Below are positions 53,841 to 62,084 of a DNA stretch of 64,000 nt, piece by piece. The stretch's first letter is position 1. Each line of letters opens with the position of its first letter. The position numbers and the translations under genes were made by a program. Location of the stretch: contig NZ_CP049919.1 of the NCBI RefSeq assembly GCF_015624425.1, positions 5,270,001-5,334,000 on the forward strand, given 5' to 3'. The notes beneath the pieces are model-generated. The model was not told the origin of the DNA. It saw only the letters and a program-made list of their open reading frames with translations, and ran no database searches. The stretch is from Roseateles sp. DAIF2. GTDB taxonomy: Bacteria > Pseudomonadota > Gammaproteobacteria > Burkholderiales > Burkholderiaceae_C.

Positions 53841-55367
53841 ATGTCGACCGATCACCTCCGAGCCCCGCTGCGCCAGGCGCCCTTCTACGCGCCCGAGTCC
53901 TTCACCGATGCCGCGGCCGCGCTGGCCCGCGCACGCGAGATCTACGAGCAGGGAACCGCCTGCCTGCGCGACGCGCTGCAGCGCTTCGTCGCCGGCGAGG
54001 ACATCGGCCCGGTGCGCGCCTGCTACCCCTTTGTGCGCGTGCGCACCGACACGGTGGCCCGCGCGGTCTCGCGCCTGGCCTACGGCTTCGTCGCCGGCCC
54101 CGGCAGCTACGAGACCACGCTGACCCGGCCCGAGCTGTTCACCGACTACTACCTGGAGCAGTTCCGCCTGCTGCTGGACAACCATGGCGAGCCGCTGGAG
54201 GTGGGCAGCAGCCACCAGCCGATCCCGCTGCATTTCGCGCTCTCCGAGCATGAGCATGTCGAGGGCAGCCTGAGCCCCGAGCGGCGCCTCTTGATGCGCG
54301 ACCTGTTCGACCTGCCCGACCTGGCCGCGATGGACGACGGCATCGCCAACGGCACGCACAAGACCCGCCCCGGCGAGGCCGAGCCGCTGGCCCTGTTCAC
54401 CGCGCCGCGCGTCGACTACTCGCTGCACCGGCTGCGCCATTACTGCGGCAGCTCGCCGGAGCATTTCCAGAACTTCGTGCTGTTCACCAACTACCAGTTC
54501 TACATCGACGAGTTCTGCCGCCTGGGCCATGAGCTGATGCGGCGCGCGCCCGATCCGGCCGCGCCGCACGAGCAGGACGACTGCATCGCCTTCGTCGAGC
54601 CCGGCAATATCGTCACGCGCCGCGCCGGCCTGGCCGCGGAGGACGGCGACGCACTGGGTCAGGTCTTGCCCCGGCTGCCGCAGATGCCGGCCTACCACCT
54701 GATCCGGCGCGACCGCAGCGGCATCACGATGGTGAACATCGGCGTCGGCCCGGCCAATGCCAAGACCATCAGCGACCATATCGCGGTGCTGCGCCCGCAT
54801 GCCTGGCTGATGCTGGGCCATTGCGCCGGCCTGCGCAACAGCCAGGCGCTGGGCGACTATGTGCTGGCCCATGCCTATGTGCGCGAGGACCATGTGCTGG
54901 ACGAGGAGCTGCCGCTGTGGGTGCCGATCCCGCCGCTGGCCGAGATCCAGCTGGCGCTGGAGGCCGCGGTGGGCCAGGTCACCGGCCTGGCCGGCGCGGA
55001 GCTGAAGAAGATCTTCCGCACCGGCACCGTCGCCTCCACCGACAACCGCAACTGGGAGCTGCTGCCCTACCCCGGCCCGGAGCGCCGCTTCAGCCAGAGC
55101 CGCGCGGTGGCGCTGGACATGGAGAGCGCCACCCTGGCGGCCAACGGCTTCCGCTTCCGCGTGCCCTACGGCACCCTGCTGTGCGTCTCCGACAAGCCGC
55201 TGCACGGCGAGATCAAGCTGCCCGGCATGGCCAACCAGTTCTACCGCGAGCGGGTCGACCAGCATCTGCGCATCGGCCTGCGCGCGGTCGAGCTGCTGCG
55301 CGCCCAGCATCTGGACCAGCTGCACAGCCGCAAGCTGCGCAGCTTCGCCGAGGTCGCCTTCCAGTAA
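53841..55367 (+). CDS. amn: AMP nucleosidase
   Basis: The 508-residue protein has the Amn N-terminal domain (YPFVRVRTDTVARAVSRLAY; GSSHQPIPLHFALSEHEHVE) and the nucleoside phosphorylase-like catalytic half (MLGHCAGLRNSQALGDYVL; GTVASTDNRNWELLP; VALDMESATLAANGFRFRVP with the catalytic Asp-Met-Glu segment). It splits AMP into adenine and ribose 5-phosphate in purine balance. The ATG at 53841 was chosen from homology. Confidence 0.95.
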   Translation: MSTDHLRAPLRQAPFYAPESFTDAAAALARAREIYEQGTACLRDALQRFVAGEDIGPVRACYPFVRVRTDTVARAVSRLAYGFVAGPGSYETTLTRPELFTDYYLEQFRLLLDNHGEPLEVGSSHQPIPLHFALSEHEHVEGSLSPERRLLMRDLFDLPDLAAMDDGIANGTHKTRPGEAEPLALFTAPRVDYSLHRLRHYCGSSPEHFQNFVLFTNYQFYIDEFCRLGHELMRRAPDPAAPHEQDDCIAFVEPGNIVTRRAGLAAEDGDALGQVLPRLPQMPAYHLIRRDRSGITMVNIGVGPANAKTISDHIAVLRPHAWLMLGHCAGLRNSQALGDYVLAHAYVREDHVLDEELPLWVPIPPLAEIQLALEAAVGQVTGLAGAELKKIFRTGTVASTDNRNWELLPYPGPERRFSQSRAVALDMESATLAANGFRFRVPYGTLLCVSDKPLHGEIKLPGMANQFYRERVDQHLRIGLRAVELLRAQHLDQLHSRKLRSFAEVAFQ

Positions 55368-55389
55368 AAGCCCAACGGGACCGCCAGCC

Positions 55390-56565
55390 ATGCACTTCGA
55401 CATCGCCACGCTGTTCAGCCTGCTCGTGATCCAGGCCCTGGCCCTGGCCCTGCTGCTGCCGGTGCTGATGGGCTGGCGCCAGGCCAGCTCCGGCGCGCGC
55501 CATGCGCAGCTGGCGATGGGCCTGCAGGGCGCGGGCTGGCTGGCGCTGCTGGCCACCGCGCTGGCGGCCGAGCGCCTGCTGGGCACGCTGGCGATGGGCC
55601 TGATCAGCGCCTCGCTGAGCGCGCTGTGGCTGGCGATGCGCGACTGGCTGGGCCCGCGCCGCGGCCGGCGCCTGATGCTGGCGCTGCCGCCGCTGGTGGC
55701 GCTGGCCTATCTGGCCGTCTACGACAGCTATGCGCTGCGCGTCGGCGGCAGCAATGCGGTGTTCGGCCTGCAGCTGCTGATGATCTGCTGGATGCTGTCG
55801 CGCCCCGCCAAGGCCCTGCTGCCCGAGCTGATTCGCTCCAGCCGGCGCTGGCGCGGTCTGCTGCTCGCCTGCCTGGCCCTGCTGGCCCTGCTGACCCTGT
55901 GGCGCGGCGCGCTGGCCGCCTTCGACACCAGCGCCTACCCGAGCTTCTACACGCCGCATCCGGTCAATGTGCTGGCCGCGGTGCTCTGCAATGTCGCGGT
56001 GACCCTGAGCCTGGCGGCCATCCTGGTGGCCTGGCGCGGCGAGACCGAGGGCGACTTCCTGCGCCTGACCCAGAGCGATGCGCTGACCGGGCTGCCGAAC
56101 CGGCGCGCCTTCACGGCCCGCGCGGTCGACATGATCTCGATGGCGCGCCGCTACCAGGAACCGCTGCTGCTGATGAGCCTGGACCTGGACGGCTTCAAGG
56201 CGCTGAACGAGCAGCATGGCCACGAGGTCGGCGACCGCGCGCTGCAGCTGTTCGCGCGCTGCCTGCGCGAGCAGATGCGCCTGGGCGACCTGCTCGGACG
56301 CCTGGACGGCGAGGAGTTCGCGGTGCTGATGGCGCGCAGCGACAAGCAGGGCCCGGCCGCGATGGACAAGCGCATGCGCGATGCGCTGGCCGTGGCCGCG
56401 CCGCGCGAGCTGGGCTTCCCGCTCGGCTTCAGCGCCGGCTGGGCCCAGCTGCGCCATGGCGACCGCAATATCGAGGACCTGCTGCGCCGCGCCGACGCCG
56501 CGCTGTACGAGGCCAAGCGCGAGGGCCGCGGGCGCCTGGTGGCGGAGCCGGGCGCAGAGCAGTAA
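55390..56565 (+). CDS. Membrane GGDEF protein with DGEEF variant active site
   Basis: The 391-residue protein has six transmembrane helices in the first 220 residues, then a GGDEF domain (SDALTGLPNRRAFTARAVDM; LMSLDLDGFKALNEQHGHEV). The signature reads RLDGEEFAVL, so the first Gly is Asp. An I-site R-L-G-D precedes it by five residues. Such a change may reduce activity or leave it intact; the rest of the site is complete. It starts 23 bp after amn. Confidence 0.9.
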   Translation: MHFDIATLFSLLVIQALALALLLPVLMGWRQASSGARHAQLAMGLQGAGWLALLATALAAERLLGTLAMGLISASLSALWLAMRDWLGPRRGRRLMLALPPLVALAYLAVYDSYALRVGGSNAVFGLQLLMICWMLSRPAKALLPELIRSSRRWRGLLLACLALLALLTLWRGALAAFDTSAYPSFYTPHPVNVLAAVLCNVAVTLSLAAILVAWRGETEGDFLRLTQSDALTGLPNRRAFTARAVDMISMARRYQEPLLLMSLDLDGFKALNEQHGHEVGDRALQLFARCLREQMRLGDLLGRLDGEEFAVLMARSDKQGPAAMDKRMRDALAVAAPRELGFPLGFSAGWAQLRHGDRNIEDLLRRADAALYEAKREGRGRLVAEPGAEQ

Positions 56566-56610
56566 GGCCGGCGCCGCACTGGCACGGCGCTTGCTCAGGG
56601 ATTACCAGGC

Positions 56611-56637
56611 CCCGGCCGGTCCAGAAGATCGGCCGGG
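56611..56637. terminator. Hairpin downstream of GGDEF gene
   Basis: CCCGGCCG and CGGCCGGG form an 8-bp stem with an 11-nt loop, 46 bp after the GGDEF stop. No T-tract follows, so termination is uncertain. Confidence 0.35.
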
Positions 56638-56672
56638 TTCATGAGTTGCCCGACCCGAGCCCTTGCCACGCC

Positions 56673-57350
56673 ATGTTCTTCCGCTCCGCCGCCCAGCCCG
56701 CCGCCACCCCGATCGACCTCGGCTTCCAGGCCGCGCGCTACGAGCGCACCACCCTCGCGCCACCGCGCCTGGTCGCGCCGACGGTTCAGCATCAGCCGCG
56801 CGGCCGCTCCGAGCTCAGGCGCCTGAGCTCGCGCGACCTGCAATGGCTGCCGGCCCTGTGCGAGCTGCTGACCGACAGCGTGCACCATGGCGCGACCCTG
56901 GGCTTCCTGGCCCCGATGTCGCGCTATGCCGCGCTGGACTACTGGCATGGCGTGTTCGCCCGCCTGGGCCCGCACCTGAGCCTGTGGATCGCCTGCGAGG
57001 GCGACGACGACGGGCAGCAACGCCCGGCCCAGCTGCAGGGCGCGGCCCAGCTCTCGCTGTGCCCGCAGGCCAATGCCCATCACCGCGGCGAGGTGCAGGG
57101 CCTGATGGTGCACAGCCGCGCGCGCGGCCGCGGCATCGCCAGCCAGCTGATGACCGGCCTGGAATGCGCCGCGCTGCAGCAGGGCCGCACCCTGCTGGTG
57201 CTTGACACGCCGGCCGGCTCGCAGGCCGAGGCGGTCTACGCCCATCTGGGCTGGCAGCGCGCCGGCGAGATCCCCGACTACGACAGCTGCGCCGAGGGCC
57301 GGCTGCATCCCACCGCGCGCTACTACAAACGTCTACAAATGCCGCGCTGA
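56673..57350 (+). CDS. GNAT family N-acetyltransferase
   Basis: The 225-residue protein has an unusual 45-residue N-terminal extension, then a GNAT fold: acetyl-CoA-binding VQGLMVHSRARGRGIASQLM (R/Q-x-x-G-x-A like RGRGIA), and TLLVLDTPAGSQAEAVYAHL near the end. It is a paralogue of the GNAT ending at 59226. The substrate is unknown. Confidence 0.88.
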   Translation: MFFRSAAQPAATPIDLGFQAARYERTTLAPPRLVAPTVQHQPRGRSELRRLSSRDLQWLPALCELLTDSVHHGATLGFLAPMSRYAALDYWHGVFARLGPHLSLWIACEGDDDGQQRPAQLQGAAQLSLCPQANAHHRGEVQGLMVHSRARGRGIASQLMTGLECAALQQGRTLLVLDTPAGSQAEAVYAHLGWQRAGEIPDYDSCAEGRLHPTARYYKRLQMPR

Positions 57351-57401
57351 AGCTGGCTAGGATCGCGGCTCCGTCACAGCGCCGCAGGCTGCGGCCATCC
57401 C

Positions 57402-57863
57402 ATGCCACTTGACCATGATCCCGTCCGGCTCGCGCTGCTGAGCGACAAGGCCATCCATTGGGCCGAGGCGCGCATCGGCGATGCGGACTACCAGTTCGAA
57501 TGCCTCGGCTTCGTCGAGGATGCCTATGAGCAGAGCAACGACCTCGAGATGTTCGGTGGCGACAGCGCCGCCGAGTCCGCGGCCCGGTACGCGCCGCTGA
57601 ACCCGGGCGAGCCACCGCGCGGCGCCTTCGCCTTCTACCGCTGCGAGGGCGAGCTGGACGGCCGCTACCAGGACTGGGGCCATGTCGGCCTGGCGACCGG
57701 CTCCGGCCGGATCATCCATACCTGGGACCGCATCCGCGCCGACCATTACCTGCAGGTCGAGCGGCTCGACAACGCACCGGGCTGGACCCGGCCGGTCTAC
57801 CTCGGCTGGGTCGCGCCGCAGCGCTTCCTGCAGGGCAGCAGGCCCGGCCGCCCCGGCACCTAA
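57402..57863 (+). CDS. NlpC/P60-like cysteine hydrolase-fold protein
   Basis: The 153-residue protein has a possible catalytic Cys in DADYQFECLGFVEDAYEQ and His in DWGHVGLATGSGRIIHTWD, the usual NlpC/P60 pair. No signal peptide is seen. The fold is inferred from these short motifs; peptidoglycan or amide hydrolysis would be typical. It overlaps the convergent TetR gene by 4 bp. Confidence 0.6.
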   Translation: MPLDHDPVRLALLSDKAIHWAEARIGDADYQFECLGFVEDAYEQSNDLEMFGGDSAAESAARYAPLNPGEPPRGAFAFYRCEGELDGRYQDWGHVGLATGSGRIIHTWDRIRADHYLQVERLDNAPGWTRPVYLGWVAPQRFLQGSRPGRPGT

Positions 57864-58603
57864 GCGGCGCTCAGCCAGCGCGCCAGCGCCTCGATGCGCG
57901 CCGGCAGCTCGCGCCAGGGCGGGCCGCCCTCGCTGCCGGCCTGCGCCTGCTCGATCTCCAGCAGCGCCGCGCCATGCAGCGCGGCCCACCAGGTCTGCGC
58001 GCGCAGCTCGGCATCGCCACCCTCAGCCGCCGCCAGCCCGCGCAGCAGCGCATAGACCGCGCCCGCCGCCCCGGGCTGCTGCATCAGCAGCCGGTAATGG
58101 TGCGGATGCGCGGCGGCCCAGCGCAGATAGACCGCCACCACCCGCGCCAGCGAGCCGGGCCGGTCCGCCGCCTCGATCTGCGCGGCCAGGCGCTCGGCGA
58201 AATCCCGCCCCGCCTCCTCGACCAGCCGCGCCAGCAGCTCGGCCTTGTCGCTGAAGAAGCTGTAGATCGTCGCGTGCGAGTAGCCGACCGCCGCGGCCAC
58301 CTCGCGCAGGGTCACCGCCTCCTGGCCGCGCTCGACGAACAGGCCGCGCGCCGCCTCGACGATGCGCGTCTCCAGGTCCGCCTTGTGCGCCGCGCGGCGC
58401 TGCGCCGAGGCGCTCTGCTTCTTCAGCGGTCCCTCGGGCTTGGGCGTCTTCTGGCGCTGGCGCGGCTGCGGCTTGGCCTGCGGCTTCTGCGGCGCGTCCG
58501 CACCCGGCGCCGGCGCCACCACGCCCGCGCCGCGGTGCATGCCCTTGGCGCCGCTGGGCCGCGGCGGCGGGTTCAGAAATGGAATTGCAGTTTTGCTAAC
58601 CAT
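57860..58603 (-). CDS. TetR-family transcriptional regulator
   Basis: The 247-residue protein has a 65-residue basic, Pro/Ala/Lys-rich N-terminal extension, then a TetR helix-turn-helix (ARGLFVERGQEAVTLREVAA; GYSHATIYSFFSDKAELLA) and a ligand-binding domain. Its start codon lies inside a perfect inverted repeat, so autoregulation and control of the divergent GNAT gene are likely. Confidence 0.9.
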   Translation of the reverse strand: MVSKTAIPFLNPPPRPSGAKGMHRGAGVVAPAPGADAPQKPQAKPQPRQRQKTPKPEGPLKKQSASAQRRAAHKADLETRIVEAARGLFVERGQEAVTLREVAAAVGYSHATIYSFFSDKAELLARLVEEAGRDFAERLAAQIEAADRPGSLARVVAVYLRWAAAHPHHYRLLMQQPGAAGAVYALLRGLAAAEGGDAELRAQTWWAALHGAALLEIEQAQAGSEGGPPWRELPARIEALARWLSAA

Positions 58604-58610
58604 TGGTTAG
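58596..58610. promoter_or_regulatory. TetR operator candidate between tetR and GNAT genes
   Basis: CTAACCA, one T, TGGTTAG is a perfect inverted repeat covering the TetR start codon. A related TTGGTT...AAACCC pair lies at about 58620-58636. Binding would block both divergent genes (inference). Confidence 0.7.
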
Positions 58611-59226
58611 TATTTTGTCGTTGGTTGACAAACCCAAATCTACACCATCACCCGCCCAGCCCGAAAGGACCCCCGCCCATGAGCGCCCTGCCCGCCCCCG
58701 TCCCGCCACCGGATTGCAGCTCGAGACCGTCGCGCCTGGCGACCCGAGCGCCCTGCCCGCGCTGGCGGCCCTGCTGCAGGACGTGGTCGCCCACGGCGCC
58801 TCGCTGGGCTTCCTGGCCGCGCTGGACGAGGCCGAGGCGCGCGCCTACTGGCAGGGCGTGCTGGACAGGCTGGGGCCGGCGCAGCTGCTGTGGACCCTGT
58901 CCGACGCCGAGGGCCGGCTGCTCGGTACCGTGCAGCTGGCCCGCTGCGAGAAACCCAATGGCCGGCACCGCGCCGAGGTGCAGAAGCTGATGGTGCACAG
59001 CGGCGCGCGCGGCCGCGGTCTGGCCAGCAGGCTGCTACGCGCGCTGGAGGCCGCGGCGCGCGCCATGGGCTGCAGCCTGCTGGTGCTGGACACCGAGGCC
59101 GGCTCCGCCGCCGAGGCCGTCTACACACATCTGGGCTGGAGCAAGGCCGGCGAGATCCCGCATTTCGCTGCCAGCCCCGACGGCGTGCTGCAGCCCACCG
59201 CGCTGTACTACAAGCTGCTCGGCTGA
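58603..59226 (+). CDS. GNAT family N-acetyltransferase, start uncertain
   Basis: The GNAT domain is clear from about 58726 (LQLETVAPGDPSALPALAAL; VQKLMVHSGARGRGLASRLL; LLVLDTEAGSAAEAVYTHLG) to 59226. The frame is open back to a TTG at 58603, inside the TetR operator, with low-quality sequence (KSTPSPAQPERTPAHERPAR). A better ATG with AAAGGA upstream lies at 58679, but it is one base out of frame (MSALPAPVPPPDCSS). Either a 1-bp insertion/deletion is present or a rare start is used. The paralogue is at 56673. Confidence 0.75.
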   Translation: MVSILSLVDKPKSTPSPAQPERTPAHERPARPRPATGLQLETVAPGDPSALPALAALLQDVVAHGASLGFLAALDEAEARAYWQGVLDRLGPAQLLWTLSDAEGRLLGTVQLARCEKPNGRHRAEVQKLMVHSGARGRGLASRLLRALEAAARAMGCSLLVLDTEAGSAAEAVYTHLGWSKAGEIPHFAASPDGVLQPTALYYKLLG

Positions 59227-60035
59227 AGCGCCTCGAGCGCCTGCCGCAGCGCCCGCCAGTACGCGTCGAAGTCCTGCAGATCGTTGTGGCCGGCCCCGGC
59301 GATGCGCTGCAGGCGGGCGCCGGGCGCCAGGGCCTGCAGGCGTTCGCTGTGGGCCAGCGGGATCAGCGCGTCGCGCTCGCCATGCAGCAGCAGCACCGGG
59401 CCGCGCTGGCGCGCGAGGTCGGCGCCGGTGTCCAGCGGATAGCGCAGCAGCGCGGCGGGCACGAAGGGGTAATGCTCGGCCATCAGCGCGCCCATGCTGA
59501 GATAGGGCGAGACCAGCACCGTCAGCTCCGGCCGCAGTTCGGCGGACAGACGCGCCGCCAGCGCCGTGCCCAGCGAGCGCCCCAGGATCACCCGCGGCAG
59601 CCCCGCATAGCGCGGCGCCAGCGCGTGCCAGACGGCGCGCACATCGGCATGCAGTTGGGCCTCGCTCTCGATGCGGCCGCTGCTCTTGCCATAGCCGCGG
59701 TAGTCCAGCATCACCAGCTCGTAGCCGGCGGCGCGGTAGAAATCGGCGCGGCCGAACCAGCCCTGCAGATTGCCGGCATTGCCATGCAGGAAGAACACCA
59801 CGCCGCGCGGCTGCGGCAGGCGCAGCTGCAGCACCGACAGGCGCGCGCCGCTCACCTCGACCGCATGCTCCTGCACATCCGGGCCGAACTCGAAGCGGTG
59901 CGCGGCCGGCAACGGCTCGGGCATGAAGATCAGCCGCTCCTGCTGCCAGTAGAGCCAGGCCAGCAGCGCGCCATACAGCAGCAGGGCCGACAACGCCAGG
60001 CCCAGCAGCAGGCGCAGCGCGCCCATCATCTTCAT
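59208..60035 (-). CDS. Alpha/beta hydrolase (BEM46-like), membrane-anchored
   Basis: The 275-residue protein has an N-terminal membrane helix (LLLGLALSALLLYGALLAWLYW). An alpha/beta hydrolase domain follows, with HGNAGN (oxyanion), nucleophile GRSLG, LLHGERDALIP (Asp) and GAGHNDL (His). The substrate is unknown. Its ATG overlaps the upstream methyltransferase stop; its own 3' end overlaps the convergent GNAT gene by 19 bp. Confidence 0.9.
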   Translation of the reverse strand: MKMMGALRLLLGLALSALLLYGALLAWLYWQQERLIFMPEPLPAAHRFEFGPDVQEHAVEVSGARLSVLQLRLPQPRGVVFFLHGNAGNLQGWFGRADFYRAAGYELVMLDYRGYGKSSGRIESEAQLHADVRAVWHALAPRYAGLPRVILGRSLGTALAARLSAELRPELTVLVSPYLSMGALMAEHYPFVPAALLRYPLDTGADLARQRGPVLLLHGERDALIPLAHSERLQALAPGARLQRIAGAGHNDLQDFDAYWRALRQALEALQPSSL

Positions 60036-60841
60036 CAGGCGGCCGGCCGACCGATCATCGCCACCGTGCGGTAGGGCACGCCGAGGGTCGGCGCGCCGGC
60101 CGCGAACTCGGCGAACAGCGTGGCCAGCGCCGCCGACACCGCCCGACCCGCCGCGCCCTCGCGCGCCGGCATGTAGGAGCGCGAGAACACCAGCGCCTCC
60201 AGCCCGGCGGCATCGAGCCGGTGCTCATGCGGCCAGGCCCGCTCCTCGACCCGCGCCGCGCCGAAGAAGCGCGGCACCTCGTGGCGCTCCTCATGGGCCA
60301 GCAGGGCCGCACGCTTGGCGCCGCCGAACTCGGCGAACAGCTCGTCCAGCGCGCGGTGCAGCGGCGCCTCGATCACGCGGTCGTTCCAGATCAGCGCCAC
60401 CGCGCCATCCGGCTTCAGCACGCGCAGCGCCTCGGCGCGCGCGGCCTCGATCTCGAACCAGTGGAAGGCCTGGGCCGCGGTCAGCAGGTCCAGGCTGCCC
60501 TCGGCCAGCGGCAGGGCCTCGGCCCGGCCCGCCTGGCTGCGGTAGCCGGCCCGCCCGCCCAGCCAGGCGTCGCAGGCCGCGCGCATCTCCTCGTTGGGCT
60601 CGATCGCATCGACCCGCCAGCCACGCGCCAGCAGGCCCGCGGTCAGGAGGCCGGTGCCGGCGCCGATGTCGGCGATGCGCGCGTCCCGCGCCGGCAGCCA
60701 GCCGGCCAGCGCCTCGAACAGCGCCGCCGGATAGTCGGGCCGCGAGGCCGCATAGTCCCGCACCTTGGGGCCGAAGATCGCGCCGGTACCGCCGGCATGC
60801 TGGGCGCGCAGCGCGGCGCCGGTATCGGATGGGTTTTGCAT
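60035..60841 (-). CDS. Class I SAM-dependent methyltransferase
   Basis: The 268-residue protein has motif I IADIGAGTGLLTAGLLARG, an acidic motif II (VDAIEPNEEM) and motif-IV AQAFHWFE, typical of UbiE/Tam-like methyltransferases. The substrate is unknown. It is co-translated with the hydrolase gene. Confidence 0.88.
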   Translation of the reverse strand: MQNPSDTGAALRAQHAGGTGAIFGPKVRDYAASRPDYPAALFEALAGWLPARDARIADIGAGTGLLTAGLLARGWRVDAIEPNEEMRAACDAWLGGRAGYRSQAGRAEALPLAEGSLDLLTAAQAFHWFEIEAARAEALRVLKPDGAVALIWNDRVIEAPLHRALDELFAEFGGAKRAALLAHEERHEVPRFFGAARVEERAWPHEHRLDAAGLEALVFSRSYMPAREGAAGRAVSAALATLFAEFAAGAPTLGVPYRTVAMIGRPAA

Positions 60842-60852
60842 GAGCCCGGATG

Positions 60853-62049
60853 CTAGCGCGCCAGGCGCATCAGCTTGCCGCTGTCGGTCAGCAGCAGCAG
60901 CGCGCCGTCCGGCGCCTGGCGCACGTCGCGAAAGCGCTCGCCCAGGCTGCCGAACATCGCCTCGCGCGCAACCACCTGGTTGCCGTTGAGCTGCAGCCGC
61001 CACAGCGCCTGGCCGGCCAGCGAGCCGGAGAACAGCTGGCCGCGCCACTCGGGGAACATGGCGCCGGTGTAGAAGACCAGGCCGGCCGGCGCGATCGAGG
61101 TCGGCACCCAGTAGGAGAGCGGCTCGACATAGGCCGGCGCATGGGTGCCGCCGCCGATGCGGCAGGCCTCGCCGACCGGGTCGCCGTAGTTGCAGCCATA
61201 GCTCTTGACGGGCCAGCCGTAGTTGGCGCCGGCGCGCGCGATATTGATCTCGTCGCCGCCCTGCGGGCCATGCTCGCTGAGCCACAGCTCGCCGCTGTCC
61301 GGATGCAGGGCCGCGCCCTGCGGGTTGCGGTGGCCGTAGCTCCAGATGCCCGGCAGCGCGCCCGCGCCCAGGCTCGGGTTGCCGGCCGCCGGCAGGCTGC
61401 CGTCGCGCTGGATGCGCACCACCTTGCCCAGGGTCTGTGCCAGGTCTTGCGCCGGGCTGCCCTTCATGCGCTCGCCCAGGGTGATGAACAGGGTCTTGTC
61501 GCGGCCGAACACCAGGCGCGAGCCGTAATGGCCGCCGCCGCTGACCTTGGGGGCCTGGCGGAAGATCACCGCCACCTCCTGCAGCGTGTCGCCGACCAGG
61601 CGGCCGCGCAGCACCGCGGTGCCGCTGCGCCCGGCCTCGGCGCCGCGGCCCGGCTCGGCATAGCTCAGGTAGACCCAGGGGCTGCCACTGCCGAAGTCCG
61701 GATCGATCGCCACATCCAGCAGCCCGCCCTGCCCGTTGGCATCGACCGCCGGCAGGCCCGTGATCGTCGCCAGGGTGCGGCGCCCGTCGGCCGCCAGGCG
61801 CAGCAGGCTGCCGGCCTTCTGCGTCACCAGCATCTCGCCGTTCGGCAGCAGGGCCAGGCCCCAGGGGCTGGACAGGCCGCTGTGCAGGGTGGCGAGCTGC
61901 GGCGCGGGGCTGCCGGGAGCGCCCGGCGTACCGCCATCACCGGTCGCGCCGTTGCCACCGCCACCGCAGGCGATGATCACCAGGGCGGCGGCCAGGGCCA
62001 CCAGGATCAGGTCCGCCTTGCCGAGCGATGCATGCCTTTCTTTCACCAT
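60853..62049 (-). CDS. PQQ-type soluble glucose/sorbosone dehydrogenase lipoprotein
   Basis: The 398-residue protein has a lipobox VIIAC followed by Gly-rich linker. The GSDH/sorbosone propeller follows: LSSPWGLALLPNGEMLVTQK, GLLDVAIDPDF, GGGHYGSRLVFGRD, SYGHRNPQGAALHPDSGELW and GPQGGDEINIARAGANYGWP. Such enzymes oxidise aldoses with PQQ and calcium in the periplasm. The ATG at 62049 has GGGAG upstream. No PQQ synthesis genes are here. Confidence 0.92.
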   Translation of the reverse strand: MVKERHASLGKADLILVALAAALVIIACGGGGNGATGDGGTPGAPGSPAPQLATLHSGLSSPWGLALLPNGEMLVTQKAGSLLRLAADGRRTLATITGLPAVDANGQGGLLDVAIDPDFGSGSPWVYLSYAEPGRGAEAGRSGTAVLRGRLVGDTLQEVAVIFRQAPKVSGGGHYGSRLVFGRDKTLFITLGERMKGSPAQDLAQTLGKVVRIQRDGSLPAAGNPSLGAGALPGIWSYGHRNPQGAALHPDSGELWLSEHGPQGGDEINIARAGANYGWPVKSYGCNYGDPVGEACRIGGGTHAPAYVEPLSYWVPTSIAPAGLVFYTGAMFPEWRGQLFSGSLAGQALWRLQLNGNQVVAREAMFGSLGERFRDVRQAPDGALLLLTDSGKLMRLAR

Positions 62050-62084
62050 GATGGCGACTCCCGTCTTCACGTCGATGCCGCAGT

